Positions 1 to 6,135 of a stretch of DNA of 12,670 bases are shown here, piece by piece (positions within the stretch are counted from its first letter, which is position 1; each line of letters begins with the position of its first letter). Position numbers and translations under genes: made by a program. The notes below the pieces were generated by a model, which worked only from the letters and a program-made list of their open reading frames with translations, made no database searches and was not told the DNA's origin. This DNA is from Sulfurimonas sp. Its GTDB lineage: Bacteria; Campylobacterota; Campylobacteria; Campylobacterales; Sulfurimonadaceae. Location of the stretch: contig JAQIBW010000191.1 in assembly GCA_027858865.1 (NCBI GenBank), positions 1 through 12,670 on the forward strand, given 5' to 3'.

Positions 1-23
1 TTGATGTTATGCTTTTTAAAATT

Positions 24-63
24 TATGAGACTGTTTGGGGTTTAGTTATTTCACAGTCTCATA
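24..63. repeat. Inverted repeat, 11-bp stem hairpin (possible terminator of upstream gene)
   Basis: Positions 24-34 (TATGAGACTGT) are perfectly complementary to 53-63 (ACAGTCTCATA), enclosing an 18-nt loop. No T-run follows on the plus strand, so a standard intrinsic terminator is not well supported. It sits directly beside a second hairpin at 65-100. The role, whether end of an upstream transcript, RNA stability element or protein site, cannot be told from sequence. Confidence 0.6.
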
Positions 64-64
64 G

Positions 65-100
65 GAGTCAATAAGTTACCTAGCGGTCACTTATTGACTC
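65..100. repeat. Inverted repeat, 12-bp stem plus 3-bp inner stem hairpin
   Basis: GAGTCAATAAGT at 65-76 pairs perfectly with 89-100. After one mismatch (T77/C88) the pairing resumes as ACC 78-80 with GGT 85-87, closing on the tetraloop TAGC 81-84. The hairpin is followed by CTATTTAAACG, only a weak T-run. It carries two of the three copies of the motif AGTCAATAA in this intergenic region. It may be a terminator or a regulator site for the toxin-antitoxin operon. Confidence 0.65.
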
Positions 101-129
101 TATTTAAACGTTATCTTTCAAACGACATA

Positions 130-158
130 TTTACTTTAGTCAATAAAAGTGTTATAAT
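130..158 (+). promoter_or_regulatory. Promoter of the toxin-antitoxin operon
   Basis: A perfect extended -10 (TG at 150-151, one base, TATAAT at 153-158) has a plausible -35 TTTACT at 130-135 with a 17-bp spacer. Transcription would start near 165, about 20 nt before the antitoxin ATG. The spacer contains the motif AGTCAATAA (138-146), also found twice in the hairpin at 65-100. Confidence 0.7.
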
Positions 159-172
159 TATCCGTATAATTA
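155..172. promoter_or_regulatory. Operator-like palindrome over the TA promoter
   Basis: TAATTAT (155-161), CCGT, ATAATTA (166-172) is a perfect 7-bp inverted repeat overlapping the -10 box and expected start site. Antitoxins of the Phd/YefM class repress their own operons by binding such palindromes, so autorepression here is a reasonable inference. A good Shine-Dalgarno (AAGGA, 174-178) follows directly, 7 nt before the ATG. Confidence 0.5.
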
Positions 173-185
173 GAAGGATAATAAT

Positions 186-479
186 ATGGTAGCATATACA
201 CAAAACGAGCTGGTCTCTGCAACTGAAATATCCAAACAATTTGGAGAATATATTTCAAAAGTAAAAAATGGACTTGTTGAAAAAATTGGAGTACTTAAAA
301 ATAATAAATTAAATGCAGTAATTTTATCTGTTGAAGAATATGAAAGAATGTCAGAAGCGATGACTTTATTAGAAGATATGTTAATTTATGAAGAAGTTCA
401 AACTAGATTACAAACAAGCAAAAAACTACTTGATGGAAATGATGTTTTAAAAAAGCATGGATTGTCTTTAGATGTATGA
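186..479 (+). CDS. Type II antitoxin, Phd/YefM family
   Basis: A 97-residue protein that should neutralise the toxin encoded next to it and repress the operon. The N-terminal two thirds show the Phd/YefM pattern: a segment like ATEISKQFGEYISKV (about 13-27), a short strand IGVLKNNKLNAVILS (about 34-48), then the helix VEEYERM (49-55). In this family the N-terminal part dimerises and binds DNA while the C-terminal tail, here about 60-97 and highly charged, wraps the toxin. The start is supported by AAGGA 7 nt upstream. The gene is markedly AT-rich. It overlaps the toxin start by 8 nt, the usual coupling in such pairs. Assignment to family is firm; a specific name (relB, yefM, phd) is not justified. 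Confidence 0.85.
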   Translation: MVAYTQNELVSATEISKQFGEYISKVKNGLVEKIGVLKNNKLNAVILSVEEYERMSEAMTLLEDMLIYEEVQTRLQTSKKLLDGNDVLKKHGLSLDV

Positions 480-783
480 TTTTAAGTTTTATGAAGAGGC
501 TGAGAAAGATCTTTCAAAACTTAATAATAGTATTAAAAAACTTTTTGTTAAAAAATTAACTCAAATTATCAATAACCCTGAAATTGGCAAAGACTTAGGA
601 AATAAAAATAACTTAATATTAGCAGGTCTAAAAAAAGTATATTTTGATAATAAACGATATAGAATTGTATATGAAATCAAAGATAAAGAAATTTTGATTC
701 ATATAATTGCTATTGGGAAAAGAGATGATATGAAAGTTTATAAACAAGCTCACTCTAGGTATGAAAAACATAATAAATCTTAG
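472..783 (+). CDS. Type II toxin, RelE/ParE superfamily
   Basis: A 103-residue basic protein of the RelE/ParE fold. The N-terminal FYEEAEKDLSKLNNSIKKLF forms the two-helix hairpin typical of the family (about 6-25). The strand-rich C-terminal half includes DNKRYRIVYEIKDKEILIHIIAIGKRD (about 59-84), the R-Y-R-I-V-Y core of RelE toxins, and ends with HSRYEKH. RelE-type members cut mRNA on the ribosome and ParE-type members poison gyrase; the R-Y-R-I-V-Y and GKRDD segments lean towards RelE, but this is inference. The ATG at 472 lies inside the last codons of the antitoxin and has no strong Shine-Dalgarno, so translation is probably coupled. The partner is the antitoxin at 186-479. Confidence 0.85.
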   Translation: MYDFKFYEEAEKDLSKLNNSIKKLFVKKLTQIINNPEIGKDLGNKNNLILAGLKKVYFDNKRYRIVYEIKDKEILIHIIAIGKRDDMKVYKQAHSRYEKHNKS

Positions 784-913
784 CAGTGAACGCACCTTCT
801 CTGGTTACACCACTCCAGAGGTGTGATATATTTCTCCATTTACCTATATAACCTAACTTTTACAAGATTTTTGATATCCTTACGACAATAATAACAAATA
901 GGCATAAGAACAT
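784..913. other. Intergenic region between the TA pair and glutamate mutase genes
   Basis: No gene is seen. An imperfect hairpin lies at 793-823: CTCTGG (799-804) pairs with CCAGAG (815-820), with an outer CAC/GTG after a 3-nt bulge. It could end the TA transcript, but no T-run follows. TATAAC at 847-852 is a possible -10 for the mutase operon without a convincing -35. No cobalamin riboswitch motif (B12 box) was recognised, although the genes downstream encode a B12 enzyme. Only a weak Shine-Dalgarno (AGG 900-902, AAGAA 906-910) precedes the glmS ATG. Confidence 0.5.
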
Positions 914-1324
914 ATGAAAGTAGTAACAGGCGTAGTTGGGAACGACATACATGTTGTAGCAAATAGATTGATAGAACTTTCGCTTAATGCAAGAGGATTC
1001 GAAGTGTTTAACTTAGGGGTAAACACTTACTTGGAAGAATTTTTCGATGCAGTGGTGGAAACAGGGGCGGATATTCTTCTAATATCTTCACTAAACGGTG
1101 AAGCTGAGGGTTGGAGTAGAGAGATAAAACTACTTAAATCAAAATACAAGAATTTAGATAATCTTGTAATGATGATTGGTGGAAACTTAGTTGTTGGAAG
1201 CGCAGATGCGGACACAATAGTTCCTAAGTACAAAAACTACGGGTTTGACTTAGTTTTCCATCAAGTAGACCTAAATACTGGACTTGACACTTTAGAAGAG
1301 TTTTTAAAAGAGAGAGATAAATAA
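914..1324 (+). CDS. glmS: Glutamate mutase (methylaspartate mutase) small B12-binding subunit
   Basis: This 136-residue subunit carries coenzyme B12 for the rearrangement of L-glutamate to (2S,3S)-3-methylaspartate together with GlmE. It is one Rossmann-like cobalamin domain, matching the roughly 137-residue clostridial GlmS. The base-off/His-on signature is present with standard spacing: D11-x-H13-x-x-A16, 41 residues, S58-x-L60, 28 residues, G89-G90. H13 should be the lower cobalt ligand, with D11 behind it. The motif normally reads DxHxxG, so A16 is a deviation. It is first of three coupled genes; its TAA overlaps the glmE ATG by one base (TAATG). The whole GlmS/E/L context makes glutamate mutase more likely than another B12 mutase or a methyltransferase. 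Confidence 0.9.
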   Translation: MKVVTGVVGNDIHVVANRLIELSLNARGFEVFNLGVNTYLEEFFDAVVETGADILLISSLNGEAEGWSREIKLLKSKYKNLDNLVMMIGGNLVVGSADADTIVPKYKNYGFDLVFHQVDLNTGLDTLEEFLKERDK

Positions 1325-2688
1325 TGAGTTTGCTCCAAGAAGAGAGAAAAATAATTCTGTCAAATGAGTATGTAGACAACTTTGACTTTGCAGAAGTTGA
1401 AGAGTTTGTTAAAAATGCTAGTAAAGATCTTTTTATATCTCATCACTTTAAAACAATAGATAAGATGCTTGTACAGCCTCGTGGTGGTTTCCCTACATAT
1501 AAAAAGCAATTTGCTCTAAATGAGTTCTTTGTGGAAGCGAATGTAGATGTTTTACCTCTGACAATCGACTCAAACACTAGACTTAACGACTATGCAACAG
1601 CAAAAAAGATGCTTCGTCTTAGTGAAGAAAATGATGTAGACATGCTAAACGGCTACCCTCTGGTTAATCACGGCTACAGAAACACAAGAAAAATGGTTAC
1701 GCACTTTAACAAGCCGGTTAGTCTTCGTCACGGTACTCCAGATGCCAGACTTCTTATAGAGACTGCCATAGCATCTGGTATCTTTGAAATCGAAGGCGGG
1801 CCTATTACTTACCTTCTGCCGTACTCAAAGAACTTTCCACTTGACAAAGCATTTTTGTATTGGAAATATGTAGAGAAAATTTGTGCTAACTACTCAAAAC
1901 TAAACGAGCCTATAAACAGAGAGTCTTTTGGACCTCTTACGGCTACTTTAGTTCCACCTGCTATTACTATTGTTATTCAGCTTCTTGAGATGCTACTTTC
2001 ACTCGAAGAGGGCGTTAAGTCGTTCTCTGTATCTTTTTCTCAAACAGGTTCAATGAACCAAGATATCGTAATGGGTGCTGTAATAAGAAAACTCTCGAAA
2101 CACTATGCCGAACAAATCAACTGTGGAGATGCAACTATAAACCTTGTGTATCACCAGTGGATGGGAGCTTTTCCAACTAACAAAGATTTTGCAGAACAGC
2201 TTATAAACATGTCTACTGTTATAGCATCTATGGTTGGAGCGGACAAAATCATTACAAAAACAAGAGAAGAAGCATCTGGCATCCCGACTAAAGAAGCAAA
2301 TGCAAAAACTGTTGCAAATACTCAATATACTCTTGGCATCTTAAACGGTCTTCCAAACATAGTAGACGCTGAGGAGGAAGAGATACTTACTCTTGAAGTT
2401 CATGCTATTATGGAAGCTGTGTTTAATGATCCTGCTGACACTCTTTGGAGAAAAGTATTTAATTCTATAAAAAACGGGATTATCGATGTTCCTTTCTCTC
2501 CGCATATCATTAACCACAACGAGATGATAACTATCAGAGATGCGAAGAAGAACATTAGAATCATTAAAAAAGGAAATGTGCCTATTCCTGATCGTTGTTT
2601 TGAGTATGAAAAAGCTCAGTGTGACCTAACTAAGGACACTACGAGCATAGTAAATGATATTATCCATGATATAGGGATTATGCAATGA
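1324..2688 (+). CDS. glmE: Glutamate mutase (methylaspartate mutase) epsilon catalytic subunit
   Basis: The catalytic TIM-barrel subunit, 454 residues (clostridial proteins are about 483), performs the radical carbon-skeleton rearrangement with AdoCbl held by GlmS. The substrate-binding residues known from the Clostridium cochlearium structure can be placed by motif at a constant offset of 13-14. The arginine claw is R53 (PRGGFP), R86 (DSNTRLND) and R135 (LRHGTPDARL). E157, Y163 and Y167 lie in EGGPITYLLPY. K312 and E316 (TKTREEAS) fit the adenosyl-binding Lys/Glu. An intact claw argues for glutamate as true substrate. It is coupled to glmS by TAATG and to glmL by an ATGA overlap. The shorter length comes from the N-terminus and the C-terminal region rather than lost catalytic motifs. 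Confidence 0.93.
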   Translation: MSLLQEERKIILSNEYVDNFDFAEVEEFVKNASKDLFISHHFKTIDKMLVQPRGGFPTYKKQFALNEFFVEANVDVLPLTIDSNTRLNDYATAKKMLRLSEENDVDMLNGYPLVNHGYRNTRKMVTHFNKPVSLRHGTPDARLLIETAIASGIFEIEGGPITYLLPYSKNFPLDKAFLYWKYVEKICANYSKLNEPINRESFGPLTATLVPPAITIVIQLLEMLLSLEEGVKSFSVSFSQTGSMNQDIVMGAVIRKLSKHYAEQINCGDATINLVYHQWMGAFPTNKDFAEQLINMSTVIASMVGADKIITKTREEASGIPTKEANAKTVANTQYTLGILNGLPNIVDAEEEEILTLEVHAIMEAVFNDPADTLWRKVFNSIKNGIIDVPFSPHIINHNEMITIRDAKKNIRIIKKGNVPIPDRCFEYEKAQCDLTKDTTSIVNDIIHDIGIMQ

Positions 2689-3875
2689 GTAAAATGAATG
2701 ATAAACTTCTAATAGACGTAGGAAGCACTTACTTCAAAGTCAGCACGCCAACGAGCATAGAACAGCATCTAAGAGATTTTAACAAAGATATCTTTGATGA
2801 TTTGACATACAGATGCGCAAACACTATTAACAGCTTTGAAAAAGATGATATTTATATCTGTTCATCTGCAAACGGTGGGTTAAGCACACTAATCATCGGT
2901 CTTACAAACTCATTTTCACTAAAGTACGCTAAGAACATTGCATTTAACTCCGGTATTAACATCATCGAGACTGTTATGTATCAAAACATAGAAGAGTATT
3001 CTATTCCTAGTGATGTGATTGACGTTGTTATTATTGTTGGTGGAATCAACTCTAATGATAATATTTTTGGCGCGGATTTATACAGCTACTTAGATAAACT
3101 AAACTACTCTAATGTCGTGTTTGTTGGTAGTGAAAGCCACTCTTCTGCTTTAAAAGATAACATTGAAAACCTTGTGATATTACCTAATATCATCGACAAT
3201 AAGCTTCATATAGTAGAAGAAAATCTAAAAGTTTATCTTACAAATCTTTATCAAGAAGATATTGAGGGAAAAGAGGATATCAAGCATCTGTATGACATCA
3301 CTTCAAACCAGATATATTCAACTCCATACATCGTAAACAAGACTCTTCCTATGATTCATACGAAGTTTGCTGTAGTAAATCCATTTATACTTATAGATAT
3401 TGGTGGAGCTACTACAGACATTCACTACTCAAAAGATCTTGTTGATGACAACATTGTTACTGAAAACGAGTACGATAGACTGGTATTTAAAAAGCTTGGT
3501 GTATACAAGTCAAAAGAGTCTTTAATATTCGCTGCACAAAACAATGAGTTCGTTTACGAACTTCTAACGCATCTAAAAGTTACAGAGAATATCTTTGAAG
3601 AGCAGAGTGAAAAAGCAACTAAGACACTGATGCAACTGGCTATCTTTCTTGTTTTAACAAAGATGTCACACTACAAACAGGCATATATAAACCTAAAACT
3701 ACTATCTATCAACTCAATAGTACTTACAGGCGGGATAACAAAGGTTTTAACGTCTAGCGAGATAGAAGACATCATCTCATTTTTCTACAAAAAAATACTA
3801 AACTCAGAACATAACCCAGTTACCGTACTAGACTCAAACTACGATATCTGGACTCTTGGAGCAGAAGCAGAGTAA
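2685..3875 (+). CDS. glmL: GlmL/MutL family ATPase, putative reactivase of glutamate mutase
   Basis: A 396-residue member of the GlmL (MutL, unrelated to DNA mismatch repair) branch of the actin/Hsp70/sugar-kinase ATPase fold. Visible nucleotide-binding motifs are phosphate-1 LIDVGSTYFKV (9-19), phosphate-2 LIDIGGATTDIH (236-247) and the adenosine motif VLTGG (346-350). Members accompany glutamate mutase and are thought to exchange damaged cobalamin, as chaperone-like reactivases do for diol dehydratase; that function is inferred. It is somewhat shorter than the roughly 460 residues I recall for clostridial homologues. The start at 2685 overlaps the glmE stop by 4 nt and is preceded by AGGGA at 2673-2677; an alternative ATG three codons later (2694) is possible. 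Confidence 0.87.
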   Translation: MSKMNDKLLIDVGSTYFKVSTPTSIEQHLRDFNKDIFDDLTYRCANTINSFEKDDIYICSSANGGLSTLIIGLTNSFSLKYAKNIAFNSGINIIETVMYQNIEEYSIPSDVIDVVIIVGGINSNDNIFGADLYSYLDKLNYSNVVFVGSESHSSALKDNIENLVILPNIIDNKLHIVEENLKVYLTNLYQEDIEGKEDIKHLYDITSNQIYSTPYIVNKTLPMIHTKFAVVNPFILIDIGGATTDIHYSKDLVDDNIVTENEYDRLVFKKLGVYKSKESLIFAAQNNEFVYELLTHLKVTENIFEEQSEKATKTLMQLAIFLVLTKMSHYKQAYINLKLLSINSIVLTGGITKVLTSSEIEDIISFFYKKILNSEHNPVTVLDSNYDIWTLGAEAE

Positions 3876-3932
3876 ATCTTTTTCTTTTCCGGCTAAACAT
3901 TATTGCATAATGTTTAGCCGGAAAAGAGATTT
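3874..3932. terminator. Long near-perfect hairpin between glmL and the AMP-ligase gene
   Basis: CTTTTCCGGCTAAACATTA (3884-3902) is perfectly complementary to 3908-3926 around the loop TTGCA, giving a 19-bp stem. Pairing resumes outside a four-T bulge with AAATCT (3874-3879) against AGATTT (3927-3932). The glmL stop codon (3873-3875) lies at its base. No run of T follows on the plus strand, so complete termination is uncertain; it may reduce read-through into the ligase gene, protect the upstream mRNA, or be a processing site. TATACT at 3937-3942 could be a -10 for a separate ligase transcript. Confidence 0.65.
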
Positions 3933-3961
3933 ACACTATACTACAAAATAGGAAACTTAAC

Positions 3962-5533
3962 ATGTCAATAAACTGTATAAGAACACTAATAGAACATGCG
4001 GCACAAACTAATGGCGAGAAAAAAGCATTAGTTTTTAATGAGAAGAGCATAACTTACTCTGAATTATTTACAAAAGTAAATCAGGTGGCTTACTATCTAA
4101 AAGAGCTTGACCTTCCAAAAGACTCTAGAGTTGGCATCTATTCAAACAAAGGTATCGAGCAAGTTATCGCAATCTTAGCTATTTTATCAACTGACTACAT
4201 TTTAGTTCCTCTTACAAAACTTCTAAAATCAGAACAAGTTGAGTACATAATAAGCGATTGTGACATCAAGTGTATCATCACTGATAGATTAGAGCTTGAG
4301 AGCATCGAAGAGATAAATTTTAATGGTCATATTATTTCGTATGAAACGGCAGGCAAGGAAATACCATCTTTTGAGGAAATCTTCAAATACAATAATAAAC
4401 CTTATGTTTGTGACATAAATGGACATTCTAATGCACTGATAACTTACTCATTTGGGATGAGTGGAACTCCAAAAGGAATCGTGATTTCTCATAGAAATCT
4501 TATTGATTCTGCTCGCGTTGTTACTCAGTACTTAGACCTAAAAGAAGGCGATGTTATCTCTGGTCTTCTTATCTTTAACCTTGACTATGGACTAAACCAG
4601 ATTTTCTGTTCTCTTTATAAAAGAGCAACTTTAGCTATGCACAGATTTATACTTCCAGAAGACTTCTTTAACCACCTTATCAACGATAAAGTAACTGTTA
4701 TACCTCTTATGCCTATTAACATCACTCAAATGTTTGACGAAGAGATGAGCAGACTTCCTAATCCTGAACTTTTTGATGGTATAAAAACTATCACTTCATC
4801 TGGCGGTAAGGTAACCAAGAAGATGATAGCCGACTGTAAAAAGACTTTTAGAAATGCTGAGTTTTACTCTATGCACGGTCTTACAGAGGCTTTTCGCTCA
4901 ACTTACCTAGATCCTTCACAAGTTGGCATTAGACCCGATTCTATTGGTAAAGCCATTCCTGATGTTGAACTATATGTTATCAACAAAGATGGCAAAGAGT
5001 GTGCTGTGCGTGAAGTAGGGGAGCTAATTCACAGAGGCGGATACATCTACAAAGGCTTTTGGAATGCACCTGAGCAAAATGCTGAGAGATTTAAATCTAT
5101 ACAAATTTTAAAAGATGTTATAAACATAGAAGGACAACTTGTAGCTGAGATAGTTGTAGCGACTGGTGACTATGTATACAAAGACGAAGAAGGCTATTTC
5201 TACTTCGTCTCAAGACATGACAACATGATAAAAACAAGAGGATTCAGAGTGTCTCCATACGAGATAGAATCTGTAGTGTCTAGATGCTTACCTCAGATAG
5301 GGCAGTGTGCAGTTTTTTCTATAGATAACGAGCTTATAGAAGAAGAGATAGTTATGGTCTACTCTGCATCAAGCGAGATACCACCAAAAGAAATACTCTT
5401 CGAGCTTAAGAAGCATCTAGCATCTTACATGCTACCAAGTAAAATAATATACAAAAAATCACTTCCACTTGTTCAGAGCGATAAGAATCAGGTGAATAAA
5501 GATGAGTTAAAAAGAGAGCTTTTAGAAAACTAG
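3962..5533 (+). CDS. AMP-forming acyl/aminoacyl adenylate ligase (ANL superfamily)
   Basis: A 523-residue enzyme that should activate a carboxylic acid with ATP as an acyl-adenylate. ANL motifs in order: phosphate loop YSFGMSGTPKG (162-172; unusual, normally YTSGTTGxPKG), A4-like FNLDYGLNQ (205-213), A5 MHGLTEA (304-310), A7 TGD (401-403), hinge SRHDNMIKTRGFRV (417-430), and a C-terminal SDK at 506-508 in place of SGK, giving the candidate catalytic K508. The hinge and A4 stretches recall the exosortase-associated AMP-ligases and the stand-alone aminoacyl ligases of 3-methylaspartate pathways such as VinN; this is from memory. It follows the mutase genes after an 86-bp gap holding a hairpin and has its own AGGA (3950-3953). 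Its likely, unproven substrate is 3-methylaspartate or another small acid. No carrier-protein domain or gene is present. Confidence 0.85.
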   Translation: MSINCIRTLIEHAAQTNGEKKALVFNEKSITYSELFTKVNQVAYYLKELDLPKDSRVGIYSNKGIEQVIAILAILSTDYILVPLTKLLKSEQVEYIISDCDIKCIITDRLELESIEEINFNGHIISYETAGKEIPSFEEIFKYNNKPYVCDINGHSNALITYSFGMSGTPKGIVISHRNLIDSARVVTQYLDLKEGDVISGLLIFNLDYGLNQIFCSLYKRATLAMHRFILPEDFFNHLINDKVTVIPLMPINITQMFDEEMSRLPNPELFDGIKTITSSGGKVTKKMIADCKKTFRNAEFYSMHGLTEAFRSTYLDPSQVGIRPDSIGKAIPDVELYVINKDGKECAVREVGELIHRGGYIYKGFWNAPEQNAERFKSIQILKDVINIEGQLVAEIVVATGDYVYKDEEGYFYFVSRHDNMIKTRGFRVSPYEIESVVSRCLPQIGQCAVFSIDNELIEEEIVMVYSASSEIPPKEILFELKKHLASYMLPSKIIYKKSLPLVQSDKNQVNKDELKRELLEN

Positions 5534-5544
5534 TTAATTAAAAT

Positions 5545-5592
5545 ATGGCATAATTAGTGTTGTACGATACTTAAATATATTCTCAAAAAGGA
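5545..5592 (+). promoter_or_regulatory. Promoter and ribosome binding site of the ferritin-like gene
   Basis: The 66-bp gap after the ligase gene holds an extended -10 candidate: TG at 5546-5547, one base, then CATAAT at 5549-5554. A second candidate is GATACT at 5566-5571. No clear -35 is seen. AAGGA at 5588-5592 is a strong Shine-Dalgarno 7 nt before the ATG at 5600. No recognisable Fur or PerR box was found, though regulation by iron or peroxide would be expected for such a gene. Confidence 0.45.
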
Positions 5593-5599
5593 TTAAATA

Positions 5600-6115
5600 A
5601 TGGCAAAACGCGGTATATCAATACTTAAGGGTATAGAAGCAAAAGAAGTAACTGAGCTACTGAATAAAGCATATTGTGATGAGTGGCTTGCATATTATCA
5701 GTATTTTATCGAGTCTAAAGTGGTCAAGGGAATCATGAAAGATGCGGCGATTGCCGAACTTACTCAACATGCAGCAGATGAACTTCGTCATGCAAACATG
5801 GTCGCAGACCGTATTTTACAACTTGGCGGAACTCCGATTTTAGATCCAAAAGATTGGATAACTCACTCAAACTGTGATTATGATGCACCTGAAGATCCAA
5901 ATGTTCTTTCAATACTCGAACAGTCGATTAAGGGTGAGCAATGTGCTATTAGTACATATTCTGCTCTTGCAGACATTACCCGGGACAAAGATATAGTTAC
6001 TTATGATATTGTTTCTCAGATTCTTGCAGATGAAGTAGAACATGAAGAGGATTTACAAGCTCTTTATGATGATATTCATGAATTTATTGCAGAAATTAAG
6101 AAAAACATACAATAA
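5600..6115 (+). CDS. Ferritin-like diiron protein (bacterioferritin/Dps-like)
   Basis: A 171-residue four-helix-bundle protein, probably a cytosolic iron-binding or peroxide-detoxifying protein. Candidate diiron ligands appear in the expected order: E28 (CDEWLAYYQ), E61 and H64 (DELRH), E113 (KGEQC), E145 and H148 (DEVEH), i.e. two ExxH motifs. No haem-binding Met of classical bacterioferritins could be identified. Three cysteines (C26, C92, C115) occur; C115 directly follows the third ligand segment and C92 lies in the inter-helix linker, somewhat like the Cys pair of DPS-like (thioferritin) proteins, which I could not verify. The gene has its own promoter region and ends 10 bp before the convergent minus-strand operon. 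Alternative: a rubrerythrin-like protein lacking the rubredoxin domain. Confidence 0.8.
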   Translation: MAKRGISILKGIEAKEVTELLNKAYCDEWLAYYQYFIESKVVKGIMKDAAIAELTQHAADELRHANMVADRILQLGGTPILDPKDWITHSNCDYDAPEDPNVLSILEQSIKGEQCAISTYSALADITRDKDIVTYDIVSQILADEVEHEEDLQALYDDIHEFIAEIKKNIQ

Positions 6116-6121
6116 AAAACT

Positions 6122-6135
6122 ACTGTTAAAACAGT
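6122..6135. terminator. Short palindrome at the convergent junction
   Basis: ACTGTT (6122-6127), AA, AACAGT (6130-6135) is a perfect 6-bp palindrome spanning the minus-strand stop codon, between the ends of two convergent genes. An A-run lies to its left (T-run when read on the minus strand), so it could weakly terminate the minus-strand operon. The loop is too short for a strong hairpin. Confidence 0.35.

Noticed and set aside
1..74. C-terminus of an upstream gene
   Set aside because: Open frames run from the edge to stops at 45 and 74, but they cross the perfect hairpin and show no recognisable protein sequence.
784..913. Cobalamin riboswitch in front of glmS
   Set aside because: No B12-box sequence and too little structured RNA; only one small imperfect hairpin is present.
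1..913. Integron cassette (attC site) around the TA pair
   Set aside because: One RYYYAAC-like match (ACCTAAC, 851-857) exists, but no paired GTTRRRY core at the right place was found and the hairpins lack attC architecture.
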